This document shows, piece after piece, positions 1 to 6,077 of a stretch of DNA of 7,102 nt. A program made the position numbers and the translations under genes. Each line of letters opens with the position of its first letter. The first letter of the stretch is position 1. Below the pieces are notes generated by a model. That model did not search any database, was not told the DNA's origin, and was given only the letters and a program-made list of their open reading frames with translations. The stretch is taken from positions 1 through 7,102 of the forward strand of contig CALFRX010000344.1 in assembly GCA_937919295.1 (NCBI GenBank), read 5' to 3'. This DNA comes from an uncultured Peptococcaceae bacterium. GTDB taxonomy: Bacteria; Bacillota; Dehalobacteriia; UBA7702.

Positions 1-1
1 T

Positions 2-340
2 GATACCGAGATCATTTTGCAGGTTCCCGCCAAAGCGTTTTGTCCCCGTCCCAATGTGGATTCTGCGGTGCTGCGCCTGACGAAGCGGGAGGCGCCCCCC
101 AGTTTTGTGGCGAACCGCAAGCTGTTTCGGGCTCTGGTCAAAGCCGGTTTTGCCCAGCGGCGCAAGACCCTATCCAACGCCTTAAAAAACAGCGGCCTTT
201 TCCAAGAAAAAACCGCTGTCACTGATTTACTGGTAAAATGTAACATCGACGGCAACCGCCGTGGCGAAACCCTTTCTTTCGCTGAATACGCCCTTTTGGC
301 CAATACTTTGGCAGGTGAAGGCCAAAATGAAAAAAGCTGA
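2..340 (+). CDS. rsmA: RsmA/KsgA 16S rRNA adenine dimethyltransferase, C-terminal part (5' end outside window)
   Basis: The reading frame is open from the window edge (base 2) to a TGA at 338-340, giving 112 C-terminal residues. Family knowledge: RsmA (KsgA) uses S-adenosylmethionine to dimethylate two adjacent adenines in the 3'-terminal helix of 16S rRNA, a late step in 30S subunit assembly. Seen here: the conserved segment around VPAKAFCPRPNVDSAVLRL, which follows the catalytic core, then the C-terminal helical domain with the hallmark QRRKTLSNALKN and a terminal RRGETLSFAEYALLAN motif. The SAM-binding and NLPY catalytic motifs lie upstream of the window and cannot be checked. The gene ends 14 bp before the stop codon of a convergent minus-strand gene, with no obvious hairpin between them. 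Identity is very secure. A TTG at base 17 is internal and not a real start. Confidence 0.96.
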   Translation, partial: DTEIILQVPAKAFCPRPNVDSAVLRLTKREAPPSFVANRKLFRALVKAGFAQRRKTLSNALKNSGLFQEKTAVTDLLVKCNIDGNRRGETLSFAEYALLANTLAGEGQNEKS

Positions 341-354
341 AACCGTTGATGGCG

Positions 355-768
355 TCAATGGGGTGTCAACCGGTCGAAAAAGTGGTCGAAGCGGGAATGC
401 AGTGTTTTGGCCAGCCAAAGCACCGGCGCTGTTAGAAAAAACCATAAAACGGTATAGAGAAGGCAGATCTGCCCTAAGAAATGGACTCTAAAGCGGCTGT
501 AGTCCCAGACATTCCAATGGGCCCAGAGATTGACAAAACAGCCGGAAACGAATTCAATGCCGGTAATAATGGCCGCGCCAATGGAGCAACGCACCCAAAG
601 GGGCGTCTCCTTTTTGAGTTTTTTATTGGTCCAGTCGATCAGCGTGAAACAGCCGCCGCCGGCCAAAAACATCGACCAGTGGCTGTGCTGACGCCATAAA
701 ACTTCCAGGATCACATATAGAGAGCCGCCGGTGATGAACATCATCATTGGCGTCAGATACTTTTTCAT
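355..768 (-). CDS. Small membrane protein, CmpB / putative ABC-transporter permease family (PF06541-like)
   Basis: 137 residues from ATG at 768 to TGA at 355. About four hydrophobic segments lie roughly at residues 7-25, 31-46, 58-80 and 96-120, so this is an integral membrane protein. Conserved positions typical of the family are visible: an early E22...R26, then HWSMFLAGG (30-38), IEFVSG..VN (71-80), WNVWDYS (85-91) and GQICLLY (99-105). The family is annotated as a 'putative ABC transporter type IV' protein, but no ATPase partner is nearby and no transport function is shown, so the role is unknown. Start choice: an upstream in-frame GTG (777) lies inside the AAAGGCGG ribosome binding site, which sits 8 nt before ATG 768, so ATG 768 is preferred. 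It has no co-directional neighbour within an operon; the purine operon upstream ends in a terminator at 824-858. No convincing promoter was found in the AT-rich 769-823 stretch. Confidence 0.82.
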   Translation of the reverse strand: MKKYLTPMMMFITGGSLYVILEVLWRQHSHWSMFLAGGGCFTLIDWTNKKLKKETPLWVRCSIGAAIITGIEFVSGCFVNLWAHWNVWDYSRFRVHFLGQICLLYTVLWFFLTAPVLWLAKTLHSRFDHFFDRLTPH

Positions 769-823
769 AAAATACACCGCCTTTATGAAAAGTATCTGTT
801 TTTTTCGACTTTTTTATGGCTGG

Positions 824-858
824 AAAAAAACCGCATTCCCGAAAAGGGAATGCGGTTT
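824..858 (-). terminator. Rho-independent terminator of the purine operon
   Basis: On the minus strand a 13-bp stem (arms 846-858 and 828-840, AAACCGCATTCCC and its complement) closes a 5-nt loop and runs into a tract of seven T residues (824-830 read on the minus strand; the stem's outermost pairs use part of it). It lies 25 bp past the stop codon of the AICAR formyltransferase gene. It separates that operon from the small membrane protein gene downstream on the same strand. Confidence 0.9.
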
Positions 859-882
859 GATCTTTATTTATCTTGCCGTTAT

Positions 883-2058
883 TTAGTGGTGGAACAGGCG
901 GATATGGGTAAAGGCCAGCACCATATCGTATTTATCGCAGGTAGCGATGACGTTGTCGTCGCGTATACTGCCGCCGGGTTCGGCAATGTATTTGACACCG
1001 CTCTTTTTGGCTCTTTCGATGTTATCGCCAAAGGGGAAGAAAGCGTCGGAACCGATGGCGATGTGATTCATCTGCGTAAGCCAGGCTTTCTTTTCCTCCT
1101 TTGTGAAAACAGCGGGTTTTGTTTTGAAAATGTGCTGCCAAACGCCGTCCTGCAACACGTCCTCGTATTCGTCGCCGATGTAGACGTCGATGGCGTTGTC
1201 CCGGTTGGGTCGGGGGATGTCGTCAACGAATTCCAACGCCATGACCTGGGGCGCTTGGCGTAAGAACCAGTTATCGGCCTTGTTGCCGGCAAGGCGGGTG
1301 CAGTGAACCCTCGATTGCTGCCCGGCGCCGATGCCGATGGCTTGGCCGTCTACGGCGTAGCAAACGGAATTGCTTTGGGTGTATTTCAGAGTGATCAGGG
1401 CGATGATCAGATCCCGTTTGGCCTTTTCCGGTAAGTCCTTATTTTTGCTGACGATTTCGCCAAAAAGCGTGTCGTCGATTTTTAATTCGTTACGACCCTG
1501 TTCGAAGGTAATGCCGAAGATCTGCTTATGTTCGATGGGCGCCGGTTTGTAGGCGGGATCGATGGCGATGATGTTATAGTTCCCTTTGCGCTTCGTTTTT
1601 AAAAGCGCCAAAGCTTCTTCGGTATAGCCGGGGGCGATCACACCGTCGCTGACTTCGCGGACGATGATTTTCGCTGTTATTTCATCACAGACATCGGAGA
1701 GGGAGACGAAGTCGCCGTAGGACGACATGCGATCAGCGCCCCTGGCTCTGGCGTAAGCAGCCGCCAAAGGAGAGAGTTCGCCAAGATCATCGACGAAATA
1801 GATTTTTTTTAATGTATCGGAAAGGGGTTCTCCCACACCGGCGCCGGCAGGGGAGACGTGTTTAAAAGAGGCGGCGGCCGGCAGGCCCGTGGCGGCTTTC
1901 AATTCCCTGACCAGTTGGATGCCGTTTAGCGCATCCATGAAATTGATGTAGCCGGGTTTGCCGTTTAGGACGGTCAAGGGCAATTCTCCCTGCTCCATAA
2001 AGATCTTGGAGGGCTTTTGGTTGGGGTTACAACCGTATTTTAATTCCAGTTCTTTCAT
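883..2058 (-). CDS. purH: Stand-alone AICAR formyltransferase (PurH C-terminal domain only)
   Basis: 391 residues from ATG 2058 to TAA 883. It transfers a formyl group from 10-formyltetrahydrofolate to AICAR, making FAICAR, the penultimate step of de novo IMP synthesis in the cytosol. Seen: the catalytic Lys-His pair in SFKHVSPAGAG (K66, H67), LKYTQSNSV (224-232), the GIGAGQQSRV motif (242-251), SDAFFPFGDNIERA (337-350) and PGGSIRDDNVIA (361-372), ending in RLFHH. Canonical bifunctional PurH is about 510-530 residues with an N-terminal MGS-like IMP cyclohydrolase domain. That domain is absent; the protein starts directly at the KYGCNPNQ segment of the formyltransferase. The missing activity is supplied by the PurO-type gene just upstream. 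Start choice: ATG 2058 has AAGGAG 6 nt upstream; the frame stays open to 2157, but that part overlaps the upstream gene and resembles nothing in the family. 10 bp separate the two genes, and the upstream stop lies inside this gene's ribosome binding site. Confidence 0.95.
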   Translation of the reverse strand: MKELELKYGCNPNQKPSKIFMEQGELPLTVLNGKPGYINFMDALNGIQLVRELKAATGLPAAASFKHVSPAGAGVGEPLSDTLKKIYFVDDLGELSPLAAAYARARGADRMSSYGDFVSLSDVCDEITAKIIVREVSDGVIAPGYTEEALALLKTKRKGNYNIIAIDPAYKPAPIEHKQIFGITFEQGRNELKIDDTLFGEIVSKNKDLPEKAKRDLIIALITLKYTQSNSVCYAVDGQAIGIGAGQQSRVHCTRLAGNKADNWFLRQAPQVMALEFVDDIPRPNRDNAIDVYIGDEYEDVLQDGVWQHIFKTKPAVFTKEEKKAWLTQMNHIAIGSDAFFPFGDNIERAKKSGVKYIAEPGGSIRDDNVIATCDKYDMVLAFTHIRLFHH

Positions 2059-2068
2059 GGCGTACTCC

Positions 2069-2788
2069 TTACTTTGCGTTTTTATTGACGATTCTCGTTT
2101 CGTAAGAACCGTCGGCGATATCGATGTATCTGACAAAAAGGGAAACTTTGTTATCACCGTTCAGGCTGTTCCAGACCTTATCGGTGAAAGTGTCGATATC
2201 GTCTTTGAGGGCCACGCGTTTCGGCTCTCCGGCAAAGCTGGGCAGCGGCTTGCCGTCGCCGCGATAGGTATGGATGAAATGGCCTTCGCCTTTTACGGCT
2301 TCGAATTCGAAGGTAAAGCGGTGGCAGGCGCCGGGGTCGCCGTAAGCGCTTTTTAAAATGGACATCTCATAGCAAAAAGCGTTGTTCTCTACATGGAGTA
2401 ACCCGGAAATCCTGGGCGTGAAATTCGGTTCGTCGGGTTCAAACTGGCGGGTTCTCAACGCCTGCTGAAAAGTGCTGCCGGTGTTCAGCATATCGTAAAT
2501 GGTGTCGGTCTGATCACCGTTGGTGACAATGGTGTCGTGGCCTAAGACGCGCACCGGGGCGTAGATGATAAGACTGGGATCCTTCATTTTTGAGGGATCA
2601 AAAGCTTCGGTGCGCAGGCCCTCGCCATCGGTGACGAAAACGCGGTTGCGGCTGTTTTCGCTCCTGCCCATGATGAAATAGGCGGCGATTGCTTTTCTAC
2701 CGTCAGCGGAAGTGCCGATCACAAGGCCCCGGCCGGGATAGGCGTTTCTTTGGAGATCCTGTTCCAGGGATAACAAATCCATGATCAT
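2069..2788 (-). CDS. purO: PurO-type IMP cyclohydrolase
   Basis: 239 residues. Family knowledge: PurO (first defined in archaea, PF07826) closes the ring of FAICAR to give IMP, and is unrelated to the cyclohydrolase domain of bacterial PurH. Seen: YPGRG (17-21), the signature YFIMGRSENSRNR (37-49), DPSLIIY (70-76), TNGDQTDTI (89-97) and EPDEPNFTPRISG (117-129), in family order, at about the usual bacterial length. It lies upstream of the stand-alone AICAR formyltransferase in the same operon, which completes the pathway step and supports the call strongly. Start: a GGAGG lies 4 nt before ATG 2788 and 10 nt before a second in-frame ATG at 2782, so either may be used (239 or 237 residues). I would call the gene purO by family; a user may see it listed only as 'IMP cyclohydrolase'. 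Confidence 0.93.
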   Translation of the reverse strand: MIMDLLSLEQDLQRNAYPGRGLVIGTSADGRKAIAAYFIMGRSENSRNRVFVTDGEGLRTEAFDPSKMKDPSLIIYAPVRVLGHDTIVTNGDQTDTIYDMLNTGSTFQQALRTRQFEPDEPNFTPRISGLLHVENNAFCYEMSILKSAYGDPGACHRFTFEFEAVKGEGHFIHTYRGDGKPLPSFAGEPKRVALKDDIDTFTDKVWNSLNGDNKVSLFVRYIDIADGSYETRIVNKNAK

Positions 2789-2823
2789 TTTTCCTCCGTA
2801 TATTTAATTGAAATCATAGTATG

Positions 2824-2832
2824 ATTATAACA
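2824..2832 (-). promoter_or_regulatory. Extended -10 promoter of the purine operon
   Basis: Read on the minus strand, TGTTATAAT matches an extended -10 element (TG-n-TATAAT) exactly. No good -35 hexamer stands 16-18 bp upstream, which fits an extended -10 promoter. The predicted start of transcription is near 2817, giving a leader of only about 29 nt before the first ATG at 2788, with GGAGG inside it. That leaves no room for a purine riboswitch in the leader. Confidence 0.7.
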
Positions 2833-2896
2833 TAAGTGAAAGGACGATGAAACCTATATTGTGCGGAAAATGATGCCGATGATTTCCACGCGCAGA

Positions 2897-2936
2897 AAAA
2901 AGACTTATCCAAACTGCGGTTATGATAAGTCTTTTT
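2897..2936 (-). terminator. Intrinsic terminator, possibly bidirectional
   Basis: A 13-bp perfect stem (AAAAAGACTTATC at 2897-2909 with GATAAGTCTTTTT at 2924-2936) encloses a 14-nt loop that can form a further 3-bp inner stem. The stem ends in T-runs on both strands: on the minus strand GATAAGTC is followed by six T residues. On the minus strand it directly abuts the stop codon (2935-2937) of the decayed lipoprotein gene, so that gene is its natural owner. On the plus strand no gene precedes it. Confidence 0.8.
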
Positions 2937-3152
2937 AAGTTACCATGATATTTTGCATATTACTTTTTTTCTCTTGGTTCTTACCTTTTAGATAGGACAG
3001 CAAAGGGACGGCGCTGCCGTCGATTGCCGTGATCTGTGCTTTTGTTGTTTTTGCGCCGCAACCGGCAAAAGCATCACCGTAGCCAAGGCCAGCAAGGAGA
3101 AAAGCAGGAACTTTCCTTTGTGCTTCAGGAAAGCGTTTTCTTTTACTTTTAT
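2935..3152 (-). pseudogene. Decayed small lipoprotein gene (lost start codon and one base in the lipobox)
   Basis: No intact reading frame exists, but two adjacent frames together read like a small lipoprotein. The first, from an ATA codon at 3152, encodes a basic N-region (KVKENAFLKHKGK) and a strong hydrophobic core (FLLFSLLALATVMLL). At about 3066-3067 the sense moves by one frame and continues AGCGAKTTKAQITAIDGSAV... to a TAA at 2935-2937. Restoring one base there would give the ideal lipobox LLAGC, with the lipid cysteine codon at 3058-3060. No ATG, GTG or TTG is available in the first frame after its upstream stop, so a former ATG probably became ATA at 3150-3152. The product would have been about 72 residues. 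An AAAGGA lies 12 nt before the ATA, rather far for a ribosome binding site, and a terminator follows directly. This is inference from reading frames; sequencing error could explain the frameshift, but not so easily the missing start. Confidence 0.58.
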
Positions 3153-3251
3153 TTGTTATGAGTATCCTTTCCCTTTATGAGTGAAGCGTGAAAATCTGCA
3201 GAGGAAACGGTGTGTAAAAGGAAAAGTTTTGTAGTGTTTCCATAAATTTCT

Positions 3252-3280
3252 TTTAAAAAGGCTGGAAGGTATGGTATAAT
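3252..3280 (+). promoter_or_regulatory. Promoter of the 3314 membrane-protein gene
   Basis: TATAAT at 3275-3280 is preceded by TG at 3272-3273, an extended -10. TTTAAA at 3252-3257 matches the -35 consensus at four of six bases with a 17-bp spacer. Transcription should begin near 3287, so a GTG at 3287 is unlikely to be the translation start and ATG 3314 is favoured. Confidence 0.72.
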
Positions 3281-3313
3281 GTAAATGTGAATTTGCGAGA
3301 AAGGAATTTTCTG

Positions 3314-4141
3314 ATGAAAATAAAAAAAGGCATCGCCGCGGCCATTTTGGTTTTGGCGCTCTGTTCCGCCGGTGTCTGTGCCGGCAGTATGATAGAATAT
3401 GAAATCGCAGATCTCGATCTCGGTTTGGAGTTACCGGCAGAATATAATTACGTTTTTACCAGAGATATGGACGGGGAGGACTCCGGCTTTGTTGATTTGG
3501 GTATGACGAAAGAGTCCCTTTTTGAAAACCAATCCCTCTATTTAGAGGCTTTGACAGAGGATCAAAACGCCGAGATCATCGTCACGATGACAGAGACTGA
3601 TTGGTCGCAGCTTTATTATGATTTCAATGATATCGAAAACAGCGATCTCATGGAAATGGCCCAGGCCTGCCTGATCGATGCCGATGGCGCCGCCAATCAA
3701 GCAAAATTTTTAAAATCCAATGGCGTTTGCGCCGATGAAGATAACGACGGATACACTGTTCAGTATGTTACGGTACTCAACGGCAATGCCTATACGATCA
3801 CCTTTAATTTCTATCACCGGGAACTCGGCGACGAGGAGATCGCCCTGACCGAGGACGTGGTTTCCTCTGCTGTCTTCCATACTGTGGAAACAAAGGATAC
3901 GGGCAACAGCGATATGATATACATCGTGATCATCGTCACAATGGCAGTCATCATCGGCTTTTTACTTCTTGTTATTTATAAAAAGCACTATACAATCAAC
4001 GGCTATCGCCGCAGTGCCGCGGCGACCTCCGCGGCGTTGCCGGAGAATAAAACAACGGCAGCTGGGGAAGAGGTTGTGCAACCGCTGTCTACCCCGGAAG
4101 AGACGAAACATGCGGAAGATTCGGAAGGTAAGGAATCGTAA
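3314..4141 (+). CDS. Secreted single-span (type I) membrane protein of unknown function
   Basis: 275 residues; I do not recognise a named family. Seen: a classical signal peptide (KIKK, hydrophobic core 7-18, probable cleavage after VCA at residue 23); a notably acidic exported domain (about 24-208) beginning with a LGLELPAEYNYVF segment; one membrane helix (about 211-232) followed by KK; and a polar tail (233-275) rich in A, T, E and P. The predicted topology is outside domain, one span, short cytoplasmic tail. The ELPAEYNYVFTRD opening and alternating strands loosely resemble PsbP/DUF1795-like secreted domains of Clostridia, but this is a weak impression. Start: ATG 3314 has AAAGGA 8 nt upstream and begins a proper signal peptide; a GTG at 3287 would coincide with the predicted transcription start. 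It has its own promoter and is followed by a hairpin at 4165-4200. Confidence 0.85.
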   Translation: MKIKKGIAAAILVLALCSAGVCAGSMIEYEIADLDLGLELPAEYNYVFTRDMDGEDSGFVDLGMTKESLFENQSLYLEALTEDQNAEIIVTMTETDWSQLYYDFNDIENSDLMEMAQACLIDADGAANQAKFLKSNGVCADEDNDGYTVQYVTVLNGNAYTITFNFYHRELGDEEIALTEDVVSSAVFHTVETKDTGNSDMIYIVIIVTMAVIIGFLLLVIYKKHYTINGYRRSAAATSAALPENKTTAAGEEVVQPLSTPEETKHAEDSEGKES

Positions 4142-4164
4142 CGATTTTCATTTGTTCAAAAACA

Positions 4165-4200
4165 GAAAGCCGCTTGACGCATCTGCGTGACGCGGCTTTC
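4165..4200 (+). terminator. Hairpin, probable weak terminator between membrane protein and reductase genes
   Basis: GAAAGCCGC (4165-4173) pairs perfectly with GCGGCTTTC (4192-4200); the loop can itself form CGC/GCG pairs around ATCT. The downstream T-run is interrupted (CCGGTTTTC), so termination may be partial and some transcripts may read into the reductase gene, for which I could find no separate promoter in 4142-4223. Confidence 0.55.
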
Positions 4201-4223
4201 CGGTTTTCATGATAGGAGTTTCT

Positions 4224-5402
4224 ATGCAGTATCGTGTGAATCCCAAAAACGGCGACCGCCTTTCCGTCTTAGGTTACGGCTGTATGCGCTTTACGAAAAA
4301 AGGCGGCGTCGTCCAGCAGGAAAAAGCGGAAGCGGAAATGAAATACGCCATTGAGCATGGTGTTAATTATTTTGATACCGCCTATCGCTATCGCGGCAAC
4401 GAGGCGGCTCTCGGCAAGTTTTTGGCCAAGGGCTACCGCAAAGACGTTTTTATCGCCACCAAATTGCCGCAGTTTCAGCTGAAAACCGCGGCGGACGCCG
4501 ACCGCTATTTCAACGAGGAGCTTGGCCGTCTTCGCACCGACTATATTGATTACTACCTCCTGCACATGCTTGCTGATTTCCGTTCCTGGGAGCGCCTGAA
4601 AGACCTGGGCCTGGAAAGCTGGATCGCCGCGAAAAAGGAAAGCGGCGCCATCCGCAATATCGGTTTTTCCTACCATGGTGGCAGTGCCGCTTTCATGGAG
4701 ATATTAGACGATTATGCCTGGGATTTCTGCCAGATCCAATATAATTATATGGATGAAACGGGCCAGGCCGGCGTCGCCGGTTTGCGCCACGCGGCGAAAA
4801 AGGGAATTCCCGTGATCATCATGGAACCGCTGCGCGGCGGCAGGCTTGCCGATCAGATCCCGGAATCAGCAGCCAAGGTATTCGCCGCCGCCTCTCCCCG
4901 CCGTTCTCCGGCAGCCTTTGGGCTGCGCTGGCTTTTTAATCAGCCTGAAGTGACGGTGGTGCTTTCCGGCATGAATAGTATGGAACAGATCAAAGAGAAC
5001 ATCGCCGTGGCCGAGGAAACGCAAATCAATGCTTTAACTGCGGCGGATTTCGCCGTCTATGAACAGGCCAGAGAGGCCATCAATGCCGTGGTAAAGGCGG
5101 CCTGCACCGGCTGTGGCTACTGTATGCCCTGTCCCCACGGGGTGGATATTCCCACCTGTTTTCGCTGCTACAACGCCAAATATGCCGACGGCTGGTATAA
5201 AGGACTCAAGGAATATTTCCTCTGCACTTCGATGAAAAAGGAAGTTTCCGCAGCCTCCCGCTGTATCGGCTGCGGCAAATGCGAAAAGGTCTGTCCCCAG
5301 CATTTGCCCATTCGATCATTGCTGAAAGCCGTGGAAAAAGAAATGGAAATGCCCCTTTACCGCCTGGCAAAAAAAGGCGCCGATCTACTCATGCGGTTTT
5401 AA
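4224..5402 (+). CDS. Aldo/keto reductase with C-terminal dicluster [4Fe-4S] ferredoxin domain
   Basis: 392 residues, cytosolic. The N-terminal two thirds is an aldo/keto reductase TIM barrel with the complete catalytic tetrad: D51 and Y56 in FDTAYRY, K80 in IATK and H114 in YLLH. Other barrel landmarks are GYGCMRF (17-23), IRNIGFSYH (143-151), IMEPLRGG (199-206) and the late FGLRWLFNQPEVTVVLSGM stretch ending at residue 250. The C-terminal part carries two cysteine motifs: CxxCxxCxxCP (C294, C297, C300, C303) and CxxCxxCxxxCP (C347, C350, C353, C357), expected to bind two [4Fe-4S] clusters. C294 lies in a ferredoxin-like context; the extra cysteines C312 and C315 lie between. Such fusions are common in anaerobes, and their physiological substrates are mostly unknown; electron exchange with ferredoxin or flavin partners is a plausible inference. 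Start: ATG 4224 has AGGAG 7 nt upstream; ATG 4209 lies before that site. The lipoprotein gene follows 15 bp later. Confidence 0.93.
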   Translation: MQYRVNPKNGDRLSVLGYGCMRFTKKGGVVQQEKAEAEMKYAIEHGVNYFDTAYRYRGNEAALGKFLAKGYRKDVFIATKLPQFQLKTAADADRYFNEELGRLRTDYIDYYLLHMLADFRSWERLKDLGLESWIAAKKESGAIRNIGFSYHGGSAAFMEILDDYAWDFCQIQYNYMDETGQAGVAGLRHAAKKGIPVIIMEPLRGGRLADQIPESAAKVFAAASPRRSPAAFGLRWLFNQPEVTVVLSGMNSMEQIKENIAVAEETQINALTAADFAVYEQAREAINAVVKAACTGCGYCMPCPHGVDIPTCFRCYNAKYADGWYKGLKEYFLCTSMKKEVSAASRCIGCGKCEKVCPQHLPIRSLLKAVEKEMEMPLYRLAKKGADLLMRF

Positions 5403-5417
5403 CCAAGGAGGCTGAGG

Positions 5418-5972
5418 ATGAAAAGAACCTTAAAATATGTCCCGTTTCTGCTTCTCGTATTGCTGACTTTTTCCGCCTGCAGCGGCCAAACCGCAAAGGA
5501 GCCGCCCCAAGAGGAAGCGGCAAACAGCAGCGCGGATATTACTTTAAATACATTTGCCAGCAGTTTCGGCTATACCATGGATTACGATCCCCACCTGTTT
5601 TATGTGCTTACTGATGAAAGCAGCGATAATTTTGAACTGATTGACCGGCAAACGGAGCAAAGTCCCACCGTTTATGTTATGGTGCAGCGGGTTGGCGGCT
5701 ATACGGTGTCGGAGTATACCGACCTTTTGGCCGGTAAAGCCCTTGACGGCGTTTACTCTGTGACCGAATCCACTTTCGGCGCCAATGAACGCGACGCCGT
5801 TACCGTGACTTATGCAAGTGAAACCGATCTGGGCCTCGTTTATTACGCGGAAACCATTGTGAAAGTTGGCAGCGACCTGCTTTATATTGAAGTCGTCACT
5901 TATGACGGTATGTCGGCGAATATCAATACCGCCATCGAAAAGATGCTGTCCACCTTTGCCGTAAAAGAATAA
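5418..5972 (+). CDS. Small lipoprotein of unknown function
   Basis: 184 residues. Seen: KR-rich N-terminus, hydrophobic core (residues 8-17) and a lipobox FSAC with the lipid-anchor cysteine at C21, so the mature protein should be tethered to the outer face of the cell membrane. A short linker rich in P, E, Q and A (22-38) leads to a compact domain of about 145 residues with alternating strand-like segments (for example TVYVMVQRVGGYTV, AVTVTYASE, LLYIEVVTY) and a final helix (NTAIEKMLSTFAVKE). The pattern is reminiscent of Mog1/PsbP-like lipoprotein domains, but no motif proves it. AAGGAGG ends 6 nt before ATG 5418, and the gene begins 15 bp after the reductase stop, so the two are probably co-transcribed. 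No function can be assigned. The palindrome at 5996-6038 lies 23 bp downstream. Confidence 0.9.
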   Translation: MKRTLKYVPFLLLVLLTFSACSGQTAKEPPQEEAANSSADITLNTFASSFGYTMDYDPHLFYVLTDESSDNFELIDRQTEQSPTVYVMVQRVGGYTVSEYTDLLAGKALDGVYSVTESTFGANERDAVTVTYASETDLGLVYYAETIVKVGSDLLYIEVVTYDGMSANINTAIEKMLSTFAVKE

Positions 5973-5995
5973 GCAAAAAGCGTGAAAAAATCTAA

Positions 5996-6038
5996 TAGGG
6001 TGTCCCAAAAGTCATAAAATGACTTTTGGGACACCCTA
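5996..6038. repeat. Perfect 19-bp palindrome; bidirectional terminator or IS/MITE-like inverted repeat
   Basis: TAGGGTGTCCCAAAAGTCA (5996-6014) is followed after a 5-nt spacer (TAAAA) by its exact reverse complement (6020-6038). It lies between the convergent lipoprotein and mntP genes, where a bidirectional terminator is expected. On the minus strand a T-rich run (TTAGATTTTTT) follows, fitting mntP termination; the plus strand shows only a weak T-run. The GGGTGTCCCAAAAGT core also resembles ends of some insertion sequences and recurs in Bacillota as intergenic hairpins, so a repeat-family origin is possible. Confidence 0.75.
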
Positions 6039-6077
6039 CATTTACACAAACAACGTTTTTGCGGTGCGTTCCTTTGC

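Noticed and set aside
850..1263. Plus-strand 137-residue open frame
   Set aside because: It lies wholly antisense to the secure AICAR formyltransferase gene, overlaps its terminator, and has no ribosome binding site or recognisable protein features.
2059..2157. N-terminal extension of the AICAR formyltransferase to 2157
   Set aside because: It would overlap the purO gene, has no family similarity, and ATG 2058 has a strong AAGGAG at good spacing.
2789..2823. Purine riboswitch before the purine operon
   Set aside because: The predicted leader is only about 29 nt, and no aptamer-like paired elements are visible.
2935..3152. Programmed frameshifting to make the small lipoprotein
   Set aside because: There is no usable start codon in the first frame and no convincing slippery heptamer with a downstream structure at the shift point; decay is simpler.
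3153..3251. A further gene or RNA between the decayed gene and the 3252 promoter
   Set aside because: No reading frame with a ribosome binding site, no strong hairpin and no clear promoter on either strand.
3287..3313. GTG start at 3287 for the membrane protein
   Set aside because: The predicted transcription start is at about the same base, and ATG 3314 has a proper ribosome binding site and starts a clean signal peptide.
4209..4223. ATG 4209 as start of the reductase
   Set aside because: It lies upstream of the AGGAG that serves ATG 4224, and the five added residues do not match the family.
4269..4676. Minus-strand 135-residue open frame
   Set aside because: It is antisense to the aldo/keto reductase barrel, whose catalytic residues are all intact.
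5544..6008. Minus-strand 154-residue open frame
   Set aside because: It is antisense to the lipoprotein gene and would run through the palindrome arm; no start context or motif.
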